A DNA stretch of 64,000 bases from assembly GCA_965249175.1 (NCBI GenBank), contig OZ252227.1, positions 2,914,001 to 2,978,000 of the forward strand, written 5' to 3'. Of this stretch, positions 35,826 to 43,880 are shown one piece after another. The DNA comes from CAZYFH01 sp965249175. GTDB taxonomy: Bacteria; Acidobacteriota; Vicinamibacteria; Vicinamibacterales; UBA8438. The notes under the pieces were generated by a model that was not told where the DNA came from, made no database searches, and saw only the letters and a program-made list of their open reading frames with translations. Position 1 is the stretch's first letter; each line of letters starts with the position of its first letter. The position numbers and the translations under genes were made by a program.

Positions 35826-36031
35826 TTCTCGTCCGGTTCCCGTTTTCTGATCTGTCGCAGGCAAAGCTGCGGCCGGCCATAGTGCTTGCCGATGCTGGTC
35901 GCGGCGACTGCACTCTTTGTCAGGTCACCAGCAAGCACTACGGGGACACACGCGCTATCAAGGTGGAGGACACCGAGCTCGCTACAGGTTCTCTCCGCAT
36001 CACGAGCTTTGCCAGCCCTGGTAAGCTGCGG
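35798..36031 (+). pseudogene. PemK/MazF-type toxin truncated by an IS3 end
   Basis: From the GTG at 35798: TGAIVLVRFPFSDLSQAKLRPAIVLAD is the classic PemK/MazF beta-strand and RPAIVL signature, followed by CQVTSKHYGDTRAI and ITSFASPGKL. At about 36031 the sequence changes into the right end of an IS3 element (shared with 19090-19124 in inverted orientation), and the last third of the toxin, with its C-terminal helix, is lost. The ribonuclease is probably dead while the antitoxin persists. Confidence 0.8.
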
Positions 36032-36390
36032 AAGCTGTCAATGACATTGAGACACCAAGGGTGAAGAAATGAGAGTCCCGCCGCGGTCGATGATCGTGGT
36101 GGCCAAGTGTTCGCTCGGACTGGAAATCAAGGGGTCCTGCGGGTCGACCGGGGTGACGCTCGTCGTTCCTGGGGCATCCTGAGGAGCCATTTTCTTCGCC
36201 GGAGGGTTGATCCACACTGCCTGCGGCAGATCGGCTGGTGTGGGCGTCCCCTTGACGAACCGCTCTGGGTGCGCCACGTAGGCGGCCGCGAGGACCCGCG
36301 TGAGGAGCGCCCGACCGACAGCAAACGGCATTAACGGCTCACGCTCAGCTCTGGGTGAGCGCGTCTCACCAGCGCCCTGCGCTCGGCCCG
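36032..36390 (-). pseudogene. Chimeric IS3 OrfB remnant
   Basis: From 36390 leftwards: MSRAERRALVRRAHPELSVSR, then a TAA where a Gln codon is expected, then CRLLSVGRSS: the start of an IS3-group OrfB. Near 36305 it joins RVLAAAYVAHPERFVKGTP and the C-terminal tail of the other IS3 type (same tail as 18850-19109). Two different IS3 elements have been spliced by recombination or deletion; the rve core is missing. Confidence 0.75.
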
Positions 36391-36392
36391 GC

Positions 36393-36674
36393 TCATCGAC
36401 CGGACCCTCTCGACAAAACCTCCCGCTCCACCGTCAACTCGCCGATCTTCGCGTGCAGCTCGCGGACCTCGCTCTCATGGTCCCGCCGCCGGCGCTCACC
36501 CCCGTTCGAGAACACCTCGCCCAGACCAGCAATCGCCTGACGCTTCCACGCGCTCACCTGATTCGGATGAACCTGGTGCTTCGAGGCGATCTCCTGCAGC
36601 GCCCGGTCGCCCCGTAGCGCCTCCAGCGCAATCTTCGCCTTCAACTCCCCTGAAAACCTGCGTCGCTTGCTCAT
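36393..36674 (-). CDS. IS3-family OrfA
   Basis: About 93 residues: MSKRRRFSGELKAKIALEAL, then LQEIASKHQVHPNQVSAWKRQ (HTH), then a leucine-zipper region ESEVRELHAKIGELTVEREVLSRG. The frame is whole, but the accompanying OrfB is a chimera with a stop codon, so the element is dead. Confidence 0.85.
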   Translation of the reverse strand: MSKRRRFSGELKAKIALEALRGDRALQEIASKHQVHPNQVSAWKRQAIAGLGEVFSNGGERRRRDHESEVRELHAKIGELTVEREVLSRGSGR

Positions 36675-36771
36675 CTCGTATCCCTCCGTCAGCCAGAGGA
36701 ATACACCTTAACGACCTGTCCGATTTTCCGGGGCCACCTCATATTTATTCCATTATCCCCACTCCCCCACC

Positions 36772-36800
36772 CTTGCCAGGTCTTTGAGCGTCCGTATAAT
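36772..36800 (+). promoter_or_regulatory. Strong sigma-70-type promoter, near-leaderless
   Basis: TTGCCA (36772-36777), a 17-base spacer and a perfect TATAAT (36795-36800). The antitoxin ATG at 36809 lies eight bases after the -10 box, so transcription should start at or just before the start codon and give a leaderless or very short leader mRNA. Confidence 0.65.
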
Positions 36801-36808
36801 AAAAACTG

Positions 36809-37021
36809 ATGACGAACGCAGACCTGAAAAAACAAGCGCTCCAGCTCCCTGCCGAGGAGCGTCTTGAGCTCGCGGATTTTCTGGTCGAGAGCACTCTTCC
36901 CCCTCTCACTGACGAGCAAAAGGCCCACCTCGACGAGCGGTTGGCTGCCTACAACGCCAACCCGGACCATGTTTTCAGCTGGGAAGAAGTCAAAGCGGGG
37001 CTCGCGCACATCCAGCGATGA
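36809..37021 (+). CDS. Addiction-module antitoxin (unstable antitoxin family)
   Basis: 70 residues: LKKQALQLPAEERLELADFLVESTLPPLTDEQKAHLDERLAAY, then DHVFSWEEVKAGL. This is the putative addiction module component family (PF09720-type), which normally precedes a RelE/ParE toxin. Here only MKLVLSRIIERSNDE follows after an ATGA overlap, then IS6 sequence: the toxin has been replaced and the antitoxin is an orphan. Confidence 0.82.
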   Translation: MTNADLKKQALQLPAEERLELADFLVESTLPPLTDEQKAHLDERLAAYNANPDHVFSWEEVKAGLAHIQR

Positions 37022-37033
37022 AGCTGGTCTTAA

Positions 37034-37226
37034 GCAGGATCATCGAGCGATCAAACGACGAGTGAAGGCCAAGCGGGGCTTTCGCGAATTTCACGCGGCT
37101 CGGCGAACGATTGAGGGATATGAGGCGCTGCACATGATCCGGAAGGGGCAGGTAAGGCGGGTGAGCGGTTCGGATGTTCGGCGGCAGATTCAGTTCATCG
37201 ACAAACTGTTCGAGGTGGTTGCCTGA
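37034..37226 (+). pseudogene. IS6-family transposase C-terminal remnant
   Basis: DHRAIKRRVKAKRGFREFHAARRTIEGYEALHMIRKGQ, then a FIDKLFEVVA tail: the end of an IS6/IS240 DDE transposase after the catalytic Glu. The N-terminal 160 residues are missing; it joins the antitoxin gene at about 37030. Confidence 0.82.
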
Positions 37227-37291
37227 TATGGGCGCCCGGTCGATTCGACCAAGTCGGTCTCTTGCTGCTTTTCAAAGTTGCAACACATCCC

Positions 37292-40200
37292 TCAGAAGGG
37301 GATCGACATTCGCACCAGCACCGCTAGATCGGCCGGGCCCATGCTGTTCTCCCGCCCCATGGCTTCCCATTCCAAGATCAATGGCAGCCCCTGCTGCGAG
37401 CATGGAGGCAGGCTCCAAGCGGTCCCCCAGGCCAGCTCCCGGCTCTGTCCGGCCCATCGCAGCCGGCTATAGGGCGTCAACAGACCCGGTAAGCCCAGCA
37501 CCCTCAGGCCGCCATAGGCCACCTCGCTTTCTATCCGGCTCTGGGAACTCATTCCCATGGCATCCATTCCCACCGGGCGCGTGACCATATTAGCGTTGTT
37601 CCATAGCGTCGTTCGGCCGCCTCCATCATGGCCCCGCGCGGAGGTCACCGACGCCCTAAACCCGCGCTGCTTCTCGCCCGGGTCCCAGCTCGCCTGCACT
37701 CCCAGTCCCCAGTCCCGGTAGTCGCTTTCATGCACCACCAGCACCCGGCCGAGCATGGCCACGTCCAGTCCACTGTTCGCATCCAGATACCCTAGACGGA
37801 ATCCTGTTTCCACGCCGCTGCCCCGTTCCGCATCGCCCCCGTCGAAACGCCCGCCGGCCTCCGCCTTCAGGCTCAGGGATCGCCCCGCTGACTGCTGCAT
37901 GGTGTGCACCCACTCCAGCATCAACCGCGCCCGGTGGGCCTCGCCTCGCACCTTCGCGATGTCTTCGGAGGCTTCGGTCCCCAGTTGCGCCGTGAAGGTG
38001 TCCGCCCGCAGCCCCACCTCATTGCTGCCTCGCCTCGACAGCACCGTCCTCACTCCTCCCGAGAACATCCGGAAGTCGGCCTCGAAGTTGTGACTCCTCC
38101 CAGGCTCGTTGACGTCCACTCGTCCTCGTCCCAAGCCTCCCATGCCCCACACACTCACGCGCTCCGCCGGCTGCCAGTACAGATAAGGATGAAAGGTGTT
38201 CATGCGACTCCCCAACGTCCCATCGATCCCATCGTCGCTGTAATCCATGTTCCCCCAGCTGCGCATGAACGACAGCCCGGCCAGCACCTTGTCGTTGGCA
38301 TAAAGGTCCAGCCCCACATGGGCGGCCTCGAGACCTCCTCGATAGCTCATCTCGTACCGCGTCAGGTTCCCGTTGAAGTGCTGCAGGTCCCCCTGCCCCC
38401 ACACCGCCGGTACCCAGCTCCTGCTCTTCTCCTTCTCTTGCTTTCCCAGCGGCATCTCGAAGGAGGCTCCCGCAAGGTTGAGTTCTCGATTCCGCCTCCC
38501 CGAGAACTCGCCCGATCCCGATCTCAGCGACCAGTCCCTGGCCCCCGAACCCTGGAATCTATTCTGACCGTAACCCGGCTGCCCTCCCAACCCGACGGCC
38601 GGGCCGGTCCCACTTGGCGCCATGCCGGAGCCGGTCGTGACGCCCGCATCGCCCTGGCTGTGGCCGAACAGGCCCGTCAATCCACCCAGCGAGACGTTCC
38701 GCAGCCACGCTCCCCGCACGTCACCTTCCCGATCTCCCGCCCCCCCACTCGATCCCATCGCTGCTGGGGCCCCGGCCGCGCCTCCAGCGCTCGGCACCAC
38801 CGGACCTTCGGCTCTTCTCCTGCGGGAACCCTCAAGGCTCTCGCTGCCTATCCGCTGGGATTCTCCCGGGCTCAGAGCCGCGGCACCGTTGTCGCTTCCC
38901 GGCTGCACTGTCGGCAGCGCTCCTCCGGCTGCCCCCAGCCGACTCCACTGCCGATGCCGCTCAAAGCGACCCTGAATGGCCGTCTGCGCACTCTCCCCCA
39001 TCGACCGCGCCATCACCGCCAGCGCCACCTCCAGCGTTTGCGAGAACTGCTCCGCCGTGCGCTGATGCCTGAAGTTCACTGTTGTCTGCAAGATCTCTCC
39101 TCCACTGACCGCCTCCGGCAACTCTCCAAAGCTCAGCACAACCCCCTCCCCAGGATCGTTCACTTCATCCGCCAGCACCTCGACGGAAATCGTTCCCTCA
39201 CTCTCACCTTCCTCAAACACCACCTTCGCCGGCACCCCGCTATAGTCCTCGTCAGTGGCCCCTCCTTTAGGCGCCACCAACAGCGGTACTTCCACCCGCC
39301 GGTCCGCCGTCGGCGCCACCTTCACCTCGATGTTGGCCTGCTGGCCTTCCCTAATCTGGTACTCCGCCTGCCCGAAGCTCACCTTCAGCTCCACCAGTCC
39401 TTTGTCCTCCAGCATCACTGTCGCCACGCCCGGCTCCCCTGCCAGTACGATCTCCGGCAGTTCCCCAAATCCCAGCTCCACCGTCTCGTCGTCCCCGTCC
39501 CCGTCATGGTTGGCCTTTATCGTGAAGGTCTGTTCCGTTTCCTCGGCTGGGAACGTCAGCCTGCCGGTGCCCTCCTGGGCATCCCATTCCTCCAAATCAT
39601 CTAAGGTATAGTCGGCGGCTTCCGTCGCCTCCGGCCGCGTCACCCGGATCGGGATCGCCAGCTCCTCGTCCCAGCCGTGGCTCAGCTTCACCGTCACCGC
39701 CACCGTCTCCCCACCTTCCCTCGCCGTGTAGCTCTCCTCCTGATAGCTCACCACCCGCTTCGTCTCCACTTCGAAGGCCTGCGCCGCCGGGTTGCCGTTG
39801 CCGGCCACGTCCTCGGCCACGTCCTCGGGGACCTCAACCCTCACTTCACCGATCCCTTCGGGCATGATCGTCGCCGTGTACTCCTGCGGCGAGACTTTGG
39901 TAAAGTTAGAAGCCGTTCCATTCGTGACTCGGATATCTTCAAGCTCAAAACCCTCCACAGGCTCCGAGAAGGCGATCGTCACTTCGAACGCTGCTATTCC
40001 CACCGGCTCCGTCGGCCCTTCGATCGTTACCTCCGGCCGCTCCAGATCCGCCTCGATCACCAGAGGCTCCGCCGCCGGGTTGCCGTTGCCGGCCACGTCT
40101 TCGGCCACGTCCTCGGGGATCTCAACCCTCACTTCACCGATCCCTTCGGGCATGATCGTCGCCGTGTACTCCTGCGGCGAGACTTTGGTAAAGTGTGAAG

Positions 40201-42118
40201 CCGTTCCATTCGTGACTCGGATATCTTCAAGCTCAAAACCCTCCACAGGCTCCGAGAAGGCGATCGTCACTTCGAACCCTGCTATTCCCACCGGCTCCGT
40301 CGGCCCTTCGATCGTTACCTCCGGCCGCTCCAGATCCGCCTCGATCACCAGAGGCTCCGCCGCCGGGTTGCCGTTGCCGGCCACGTCCTCGGCCACGTCC
40401 TCGGGGACCTCAACCCTCACTTCACCGATCTCTTCGGGCATGATCGTCGCCGTGTACTCCCGCGGCGAGACTTTGGTAAAGTTTGAAGCCGTTCCATTAG
40501 TGACTCGGATATCTTCAAGCTCAAAACCCTCCACAGGCTCCGAGAAGGTGATCGTCACTTCGAACGCTGCTATTCCCACCGGCTCCGTCGGCCCTTCGAT
40601 CGTTACCTCCGGCCGCTCCAGATCCGCCTCGATCGCCAGAGGCGCGCCCGCTATATTGCCGTTGCCGACGCCGTATTCGACCACATTCGCCCCAACCTCC
40701 ACGATCACTTCACCGCTCTTCGAGGGAGTGATCTCTGCCTTATAGGTCGGCGCCGACCCACTGAAGTCGGTCACCGAACCATTCGTCACCGCGATCTCGC
40801 TCCGCTCGAAACCCGTCACCGCCTCGCTAAAGATGATCATCACCTCGAACACGCCGCGCACCGGAGCTGACACCTCCGTCTGAATCGCGACCGTCACTAC
40901 CTTTTCGTTGTCGGCCTCGGTCGCCGTGACCGGATCGACATCCTCTCTTGAGTCATAGCCCTCGTCGCGGCTTGCCGTGACGTGAGAGAAGATCGCGACG
41001 TCATCCACCTCGTCGGCGTCTTCGGCCGCCGTGACCGTCACCGTCTGCTCCGTATTCCAGTTCGAGTTCGTGAAGGCCAACGTAACCGAATCTGTATTCA
41101 TATCCGTATCCGTATCCGAACTCACCGTCAGGTCGGTGTCACTCCTTTGGTCCCGGGTCGCCTCGACCGTGACACCGTCCAGTGGCTTGGTGCCAAGCCT
41201 CACCGTGTAGGTCGCCGAGCCGCCTTCCGGCACCGACAGTGTCGTCGGCGAGACGATCGCGCCGGGCGAATCGTTGTCGTTCTCGGTTGCTCTGACGCTG
41301 GGGGTCGGAAGCCCGTCATAGACGGTGCCGGGGTGGCTGGCCGCACTATGGTTAAACAGGGCGACGCCGCGCTCGCCGTCGTCGTCTTCGGCCGCCAGGA
41401 TCGTCACCGTCTGCTGCATACTCCAGTTCGAGTTCGTGAACGTCAGCGTATCCGGGCTCGCCGTCAGATCATCATCGCCCCCGGGCGACCGCGCCGCCGT
41501 GATCGTGACATCGGACAGTGGCTTGGTGGCAAGCCTCACCGTGTAGGTCGCCGAGCCGCCTTCCGGCACCGTCAGTGCCGTCGACGAGACGATCACGCCG
41601 GGCGAATCGTTGTCGTTCTCGGTTGCTGTGACGCCGGGGGCCGGAAGCTCGTCATAGGCGGTGCCGGGGCCGGCCACAGCATGCGTAAACAGGGCGGTGC
41701 CGTTCTCGCTGTCGTCGTCTTCGGCCGCCAGGATCGTCACCGTCTGCTGCATACTCCAGTTCGAGTTCGTGAAGGTCAGCGCATCCGGACTCGCCGTCAG
41801 ATTCTCGTCGTCCCCGGACGACCGCGCCACCGTGATCGTGACATCATCCATCGGCCGGGTGTCGAGCACCACCGTGTAGCTCGCCGAGCCGCCTTCGGGC
41901 ACCGTCAGTGCCGTCTCCGAAACCGTCACGCCGGGGGGCTGCGCGAAGGCCAAGTTCGGCCAGGCGAGCCAGGCCAGACAGGCTGCGCCGGCGAATATGC
42001 CTGCACGCCACCAGCCGCGACGGCTGCACGTGAAGCGATGGGCTTGGTGAACCAGCCCCGCCGGTGGCTTGGGAGCGCGAAAATCGTCTCTCCGCGCCGC
42101 CGAGTGGGACCTCCTCAT
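37292..42118 (-). CDS. Large autotransporter-like surface protein with Calx-beta and Ig-like repeats
   Basis: About 1608 residues from the ATG at 42118. A long signal peptide ends near PNLAFAQ (about residue 60). Three repeats of about 110 residues follow with TVPEGGSASYTV, DVTITVARS and FTNSNWSMQQTVTILAAEDDD (to about 400). Then come four Ig-like repeats of 96 residues with FEVTIAFSEPVEGFELEDIRV and PEDVAEDVAGNGNPAAEPL, three of them nearly identical, followed by two Calx-beta-like domains with acidic calcium-type loops. A Gly/Ser/Pro-rich linker leads to a C-terminal beta-barrel ending LAVLVRMSIPF, as in type V autotransporters. Expected role: adhesion or surface display; no protease or lipase passenger was seen. 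It is unlike the surrounding debris and may be horizontally acquired. Confidence 0.82.
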   Translation of the reverse strand: MRRSHSAARRDDFRAPKPPAGLVHQAHRFTCSRRGWWRAGIFAGAACLAWLAWPNLAFAQPPGVTVSETALTVPEGGSASYTVVLDTRPMDDVTITVARSSGDDENLTASPDALTFTNSNWSMQQTVTILAAEDDDSENGTALFTHAVAGPGTAYDELPAPGVTATENDNDSPGVIVSSTALTVPEGGSATYTVRLATKPLSDVTITAARSPGGDDDLTASPDTLTFTNSNWSMQQTVTILAAEDDDGERGVALFNHSAASHPGTVYDGLPTPSVRATENDNDSPGAIVSPTTLSVPEGGSATYTVRLGTKPLDGVTVEATRDQRSDTDLTVSSDTDTDMNTDSVTLAFTNSNWNTEQTVTVTAAEDADEVDDVAIFSHVTASRDEGYDSREDVDPVTATEADNEKVVTVAIQTEVSAPVRGVFEVMIIFSEAVTGFERSEIAVTNGSVTDFSGSAPTYKAEITPSKSGEVIVEVGANVVEYGVGNGNIAGAPLAIEADLERPEVTIEGPTEPVGIAAFEVTITFSEPVEGFELEDIRVTNGTASNFTKVSPREYTATIMPEEIGEVRVEVPEDVAEDVAGNGNPAAEPLVIEADLERPEVTIEGPTEPVGIAGFEVTIAFSEPVEGFELEDIRVTNGTASHFTKVSPQEYTATIMPEGIGEVRVEIPEDVAEDVAGNGNPAAEPLVIEADLERPEVTIEGPTEPVGIAAFEVTIAFSEPVEGFELEDIRVTNGTASNFTKVSPQEYTATIMPEGIGEVRVEVPEDVAEDVAGNGNPAAQAFEVETKRVVSYQEESYTAREGGETVAVTVKLSHGWDEELAIPIRVTRPEATEAADYTLDDLEEWDAQEGTGRLTFPAEETEQTFTIKANHDGDGDDETVELGFGELPEIVLAGEPGVATVMLEDKGLVELKVSFGQAEYQIREGQQANIEVKVAPTADRRVEVPLLVAPKGGATDEDYSGVPAKVVFEEGESEGTISVEVLADEVNDPGEGVVLSFGELPEAVSGGEILQTTVNFRHQRTAEQFSQTLEVALAVMARSMGESAQTAIQGRFERHRQWSRLGAAGGALPTVQPGSDNGAAALSPGESQRIGSESLEGSRRRRAEGPVVPSAGGAAGAPAAMGSSGGAGDREGDVRGAWLRNVSLGGLTGLFGHSQGDAGVTTGSGMAPSGTGPAVGLGGQPGYGQNRFQGSGARDWSLRSGSGEFSGRRNRELNLAGASFEMPLGKQEKEKSRSWVPAVWGQGDLQHFNGNLTRYEMSYRGGLEAAHVGLDLYANDKVLAGLSFMRSWGNMDYSDDGIDGTLGSRMNTFHPYLYWQPAERVSVWGMGGLGRGRVDVNEPGRSHNFEADFRMFSGGVRTVLSRRGSNEVGLRADTFTAQLGTEASEDIAKVRGEAHRARLMLEWVHTMQQSAGRSLSLKAEAGGRFDGGDAERGSGVETGFRLGYLDANSGLDVAMLGRVLVVHESDYRDWGLGVQASWDPGEKQRGFRASVTSARGHDGGGRTTLWNNANMVTRPVGMDAMGMSSQSRIESEVAYGGLRVLGLPGLLTPYSRLRWAGQSRELAWGTAWSLPPCSQQGLPLILEWEAMGRENSMGPADLAVLVRMSIPF
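39783..40646 (-). repeat. Three tandem 288-bp coding repeats
   Basis: Units 39783-40070, 40071-40358 and 40359-40646 are nearly identical at DNA level (anchors at 40021, 40309, 40597), each encoding one 96-residue Ig-like domain. A fourth, diverged unit lies beyond 40647. The near identity implies recent duplication or gene conversion and makes the copy number prone to change, and prone to assembly collapse. Confidence 0.9.
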
Positions 42119-42209
42119 CAGCACAGAATCTACCTTACAACACTGTCCGGGATCACTTCTAACAGAGCCTTGTCGTCCTCTGCAACCTTTGCCAGTGCTG
42201 GGTAGTGGG

Positions 42210-43064
42210 TCAGTTTGAGAGCAGCCCCACGATGTCCTCGATTTCCCAGAGTTTCTCTGTCACGCTGGCTGCTTGCGCCGGGCTCGTTCTGAGCGTCTGG
42301 TGAATCCTCACGAAGTTGTAGTACATGAAGTAGAGCGCCACGGCTGCCGCGTGGTTCTCCACTTTCTTGCTGAATGCATTAGTCAACCGCGTGAATCGCC
42401 GCAGGCTCATCCGCATCGTGAGATTCTGCCGCTCGACGTAGGACGTGCTGATGTGCTTCGGGTCCGGCGCGCCGACCACGGTCTTGATGTCACACCCGAG
42501 GCACTTGGCCGGGCTGTAGCGTTTCTCTGCCTCCGGGTCTGACCCGTAGAGCTTCTGCAACGTCGCGTAGTCGATCTGCCCGCCGAACGCATCCTCGACA
42601 GCCGAGAGGTAGGGCTTATGGCCGTCCGTGGTCAGTTGCACGCGATGCGAGAGTCGGTCGGCTACGTCATGCATGAACGTGTAGGCCGAGCCGAGATCAC
42701 GTGTCCCGACGAGCCAGGACGGGACCAGCTTGGTATCCGCACACAGCGCCGTCCAGGTCCACACGGAGCCGCGCCCGAATTTTTGCTCAGCGGTCGAGAT
42801 GTTTTTGTCTTTCGCGCCTACGAACGACCAAATCTCGTCGCACTGGAGCCGCCGACAGGGCAGGTTCCGCAACGTCTCGTCCTGATACTTCGAGCAAGCC
42901 GCGCCGATGTCCTTGAGCAGCTTGACGATGGTGTTCTTCGCCACGCCCGTCATACGGACCGTTGCCCGGATGCTGTTGCCCTCAACCAGGGCCGCGACAA
43001 CCGCCGTTCGCTTCGCCGTGCTCAGCTTATTTATACTGACTATAATACTTAATCGAACAGGCAC
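42210..43064 (-). CDS. IS1-family transposase
   Basis: 284 residues; the stop codon lies within the left terminal repeat. KLSTAKRTAVVAALVEGNSIRATVRMTGVAKNTI is an HTH; then LQCDEIWSFVGAKDKN (Asp), WTWTALCADTKL, VQLTTDGHKPYL (Asp), HISTSYVERQNLTMRMSLRRFTRL (Glu) and YNFVRIHQTL. This single-frame, roughly 280-residue IS1-group transposase is frequent in environmental bacteria. The frame is intact. Confidence 0.9.
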   Translation of the reverse strand: MPVRLSIIVSINKLSTAKRTAVVAALVEGNSIRATVRMTGVAKNTIVKLLKDIGAACSKYQDETLRNLPCRRLQCDEIWSFVGAKDKNISTAEQKFGRGSVWTWTALCADTKLVPSWLVGTRDLGSAYTFMHDVADRLSHRVQLTTDGHKPYLSAVEDAFGGQIDYATLQKLYGSDPEAEKRYSPAKCLGCDIKTVVGAPDPKHISTSYVERQNLTMRMSLRRFTRLTNAFSKKVENHAAAVALYFMYYNFVRIHQTLRTSPAQAASVTEKLWEIEDIVGLLSN

Positions 43065-43111
43065 TGTAAAGTAATGTAGTATAATCCTTATTTAACAGGT
43101 CATTATACACG

Positions 43112-43169
43112 TTGACATGGCTACACTTCCTGTTTTACACTCTCGTGTGAGGATTAAAAACAGGAAGTG
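43112..43169 (+). promoter_or_regulatory. Promoter overlapped by a 13-bp operator dyad
   Basis: TTGACA (43112-43117) and TACACT (43136-43141), 18 bases apart. A perfect inverted repeat CACTTCCTGTTTT (43124-43136) / AAAACAGGAAGTG (43157-43169) straddles the -10 box and start point. This is the expected place for autorepression of the cargo operon by its own XRE-type protein. The binding itself is inferred. Confidence 0.65.
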
Positions 43170-43220
43170 ACTTCGCCGTCTGGTTCGGCCATCACTCCCC
43201 GGCTGGAAAGGAACGGCACC

Positions 43221-43871
43221 GTGAGCGCAGAAAGACACGTCGTCGATGATCCCCTCAGTGTTCGTGCTCGACTTCGAGAACTCGGCCTTGAGGCAACTGA
43301 CCTGACCGGGTCGCTGCTTGACGGCGCGAGCGCGATGGCGCTTTGCACTGGCAACCATCCTCCGATCTACGGCGGGCTGACGTTCTGGGCAGAAACGGTG
43401 AGGGCTCTTCGGGATCGCAAAATGCAAGATGGCTGGAGCCGCAGCGATGCCAGAAACTACTCTACGATCGTAAATCCAGAGCGTACGATCCAGGTCGCGG
43501 CCGCGCGTGGTGATGAGTGGACTGGCCGCGTGGATGCTCCATTCGGGAAGCCTTCTACGCAGCACAAAAAGGGGGTCGCTACGCAACGCGCCGTGGAGAC
43601 TAACTATCAACTCTCCCTCTTCGATCAGGTTCCGGATTCAGCACCCGACGAGCCGGACGCGCCACTGACTACATGGGTGCTGCTCCATCATCGAAGACAA
43701 CACATAATCAGGTCCGAACTATCCACTCCGACCGCGATCACTTCGGCCGGCTATGTAGAGGAGTGGGTCGAGCGGTTGATCCTGAGCGAAATCGATCTCG
43801 ATGAGACCAAGATTTCCTTGCCGGACGAACCACCTGTCGAACCTGATGTCCTGGTGCTTCGCCGACGATAA
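43221..43871 (+). CDS. Uncharacterised partner protein of the XRE/ImmA gene
   Basis: 216 residues from the GTG at 43221, chosen because GGAAAGGAA lies just before it; an earlier in-frame start at 43167 would lie inside the operator. Features: LTFWAETVRALRDRKM, NPERTIQVAAARGDEWTG, NYQLSLFDQV and an acidic, proline-rich C-terminus ending VLVLRRR. No catalytic motif or membrane segment. It precedes the metallopeptidase gene by nine bases. Small proteins of this kind are often encoded before ImmA/IrrE genes and are candidates for the substrate or the toxin of the pair. Confidence 0.6.
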   Translation: MSAERHVVDDPLSVRARLRELGLEATDLTGSLLDGASAMALCTGNHPPIYGGLTFWAETVRALRDRKMQDGWSRSDARNYSTIVNPERTIQVAAARGDEWTGRVDAPFGKPSTQHKKGVATQRAVETNYQLSLFDQVPDSAPDEPDAPLTTWVLLHHRRQHIIRSELSTPTAITSAGYVEEWVERLILSEIDLDETKISLPDEPPVEPDVLVLRRR

Positions 43872-43880
43872 GAGGGGCGC

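Noticed and set aside
37904..42205. Long forward frames of 317-566 codons opposite the autotransporter gene
   Set aside because: Their repeats merely mirror the 288-bp repeats of the minus-strand gene; His/Arg-rich composition and no domains.
43570..43585. GGGGGTCGCTACG, matching 13 bases of the long inverted repeat arm
   Set aside because: It lies inside the 43221-43871 coding sequence without the rest of the repeat; a chance match.
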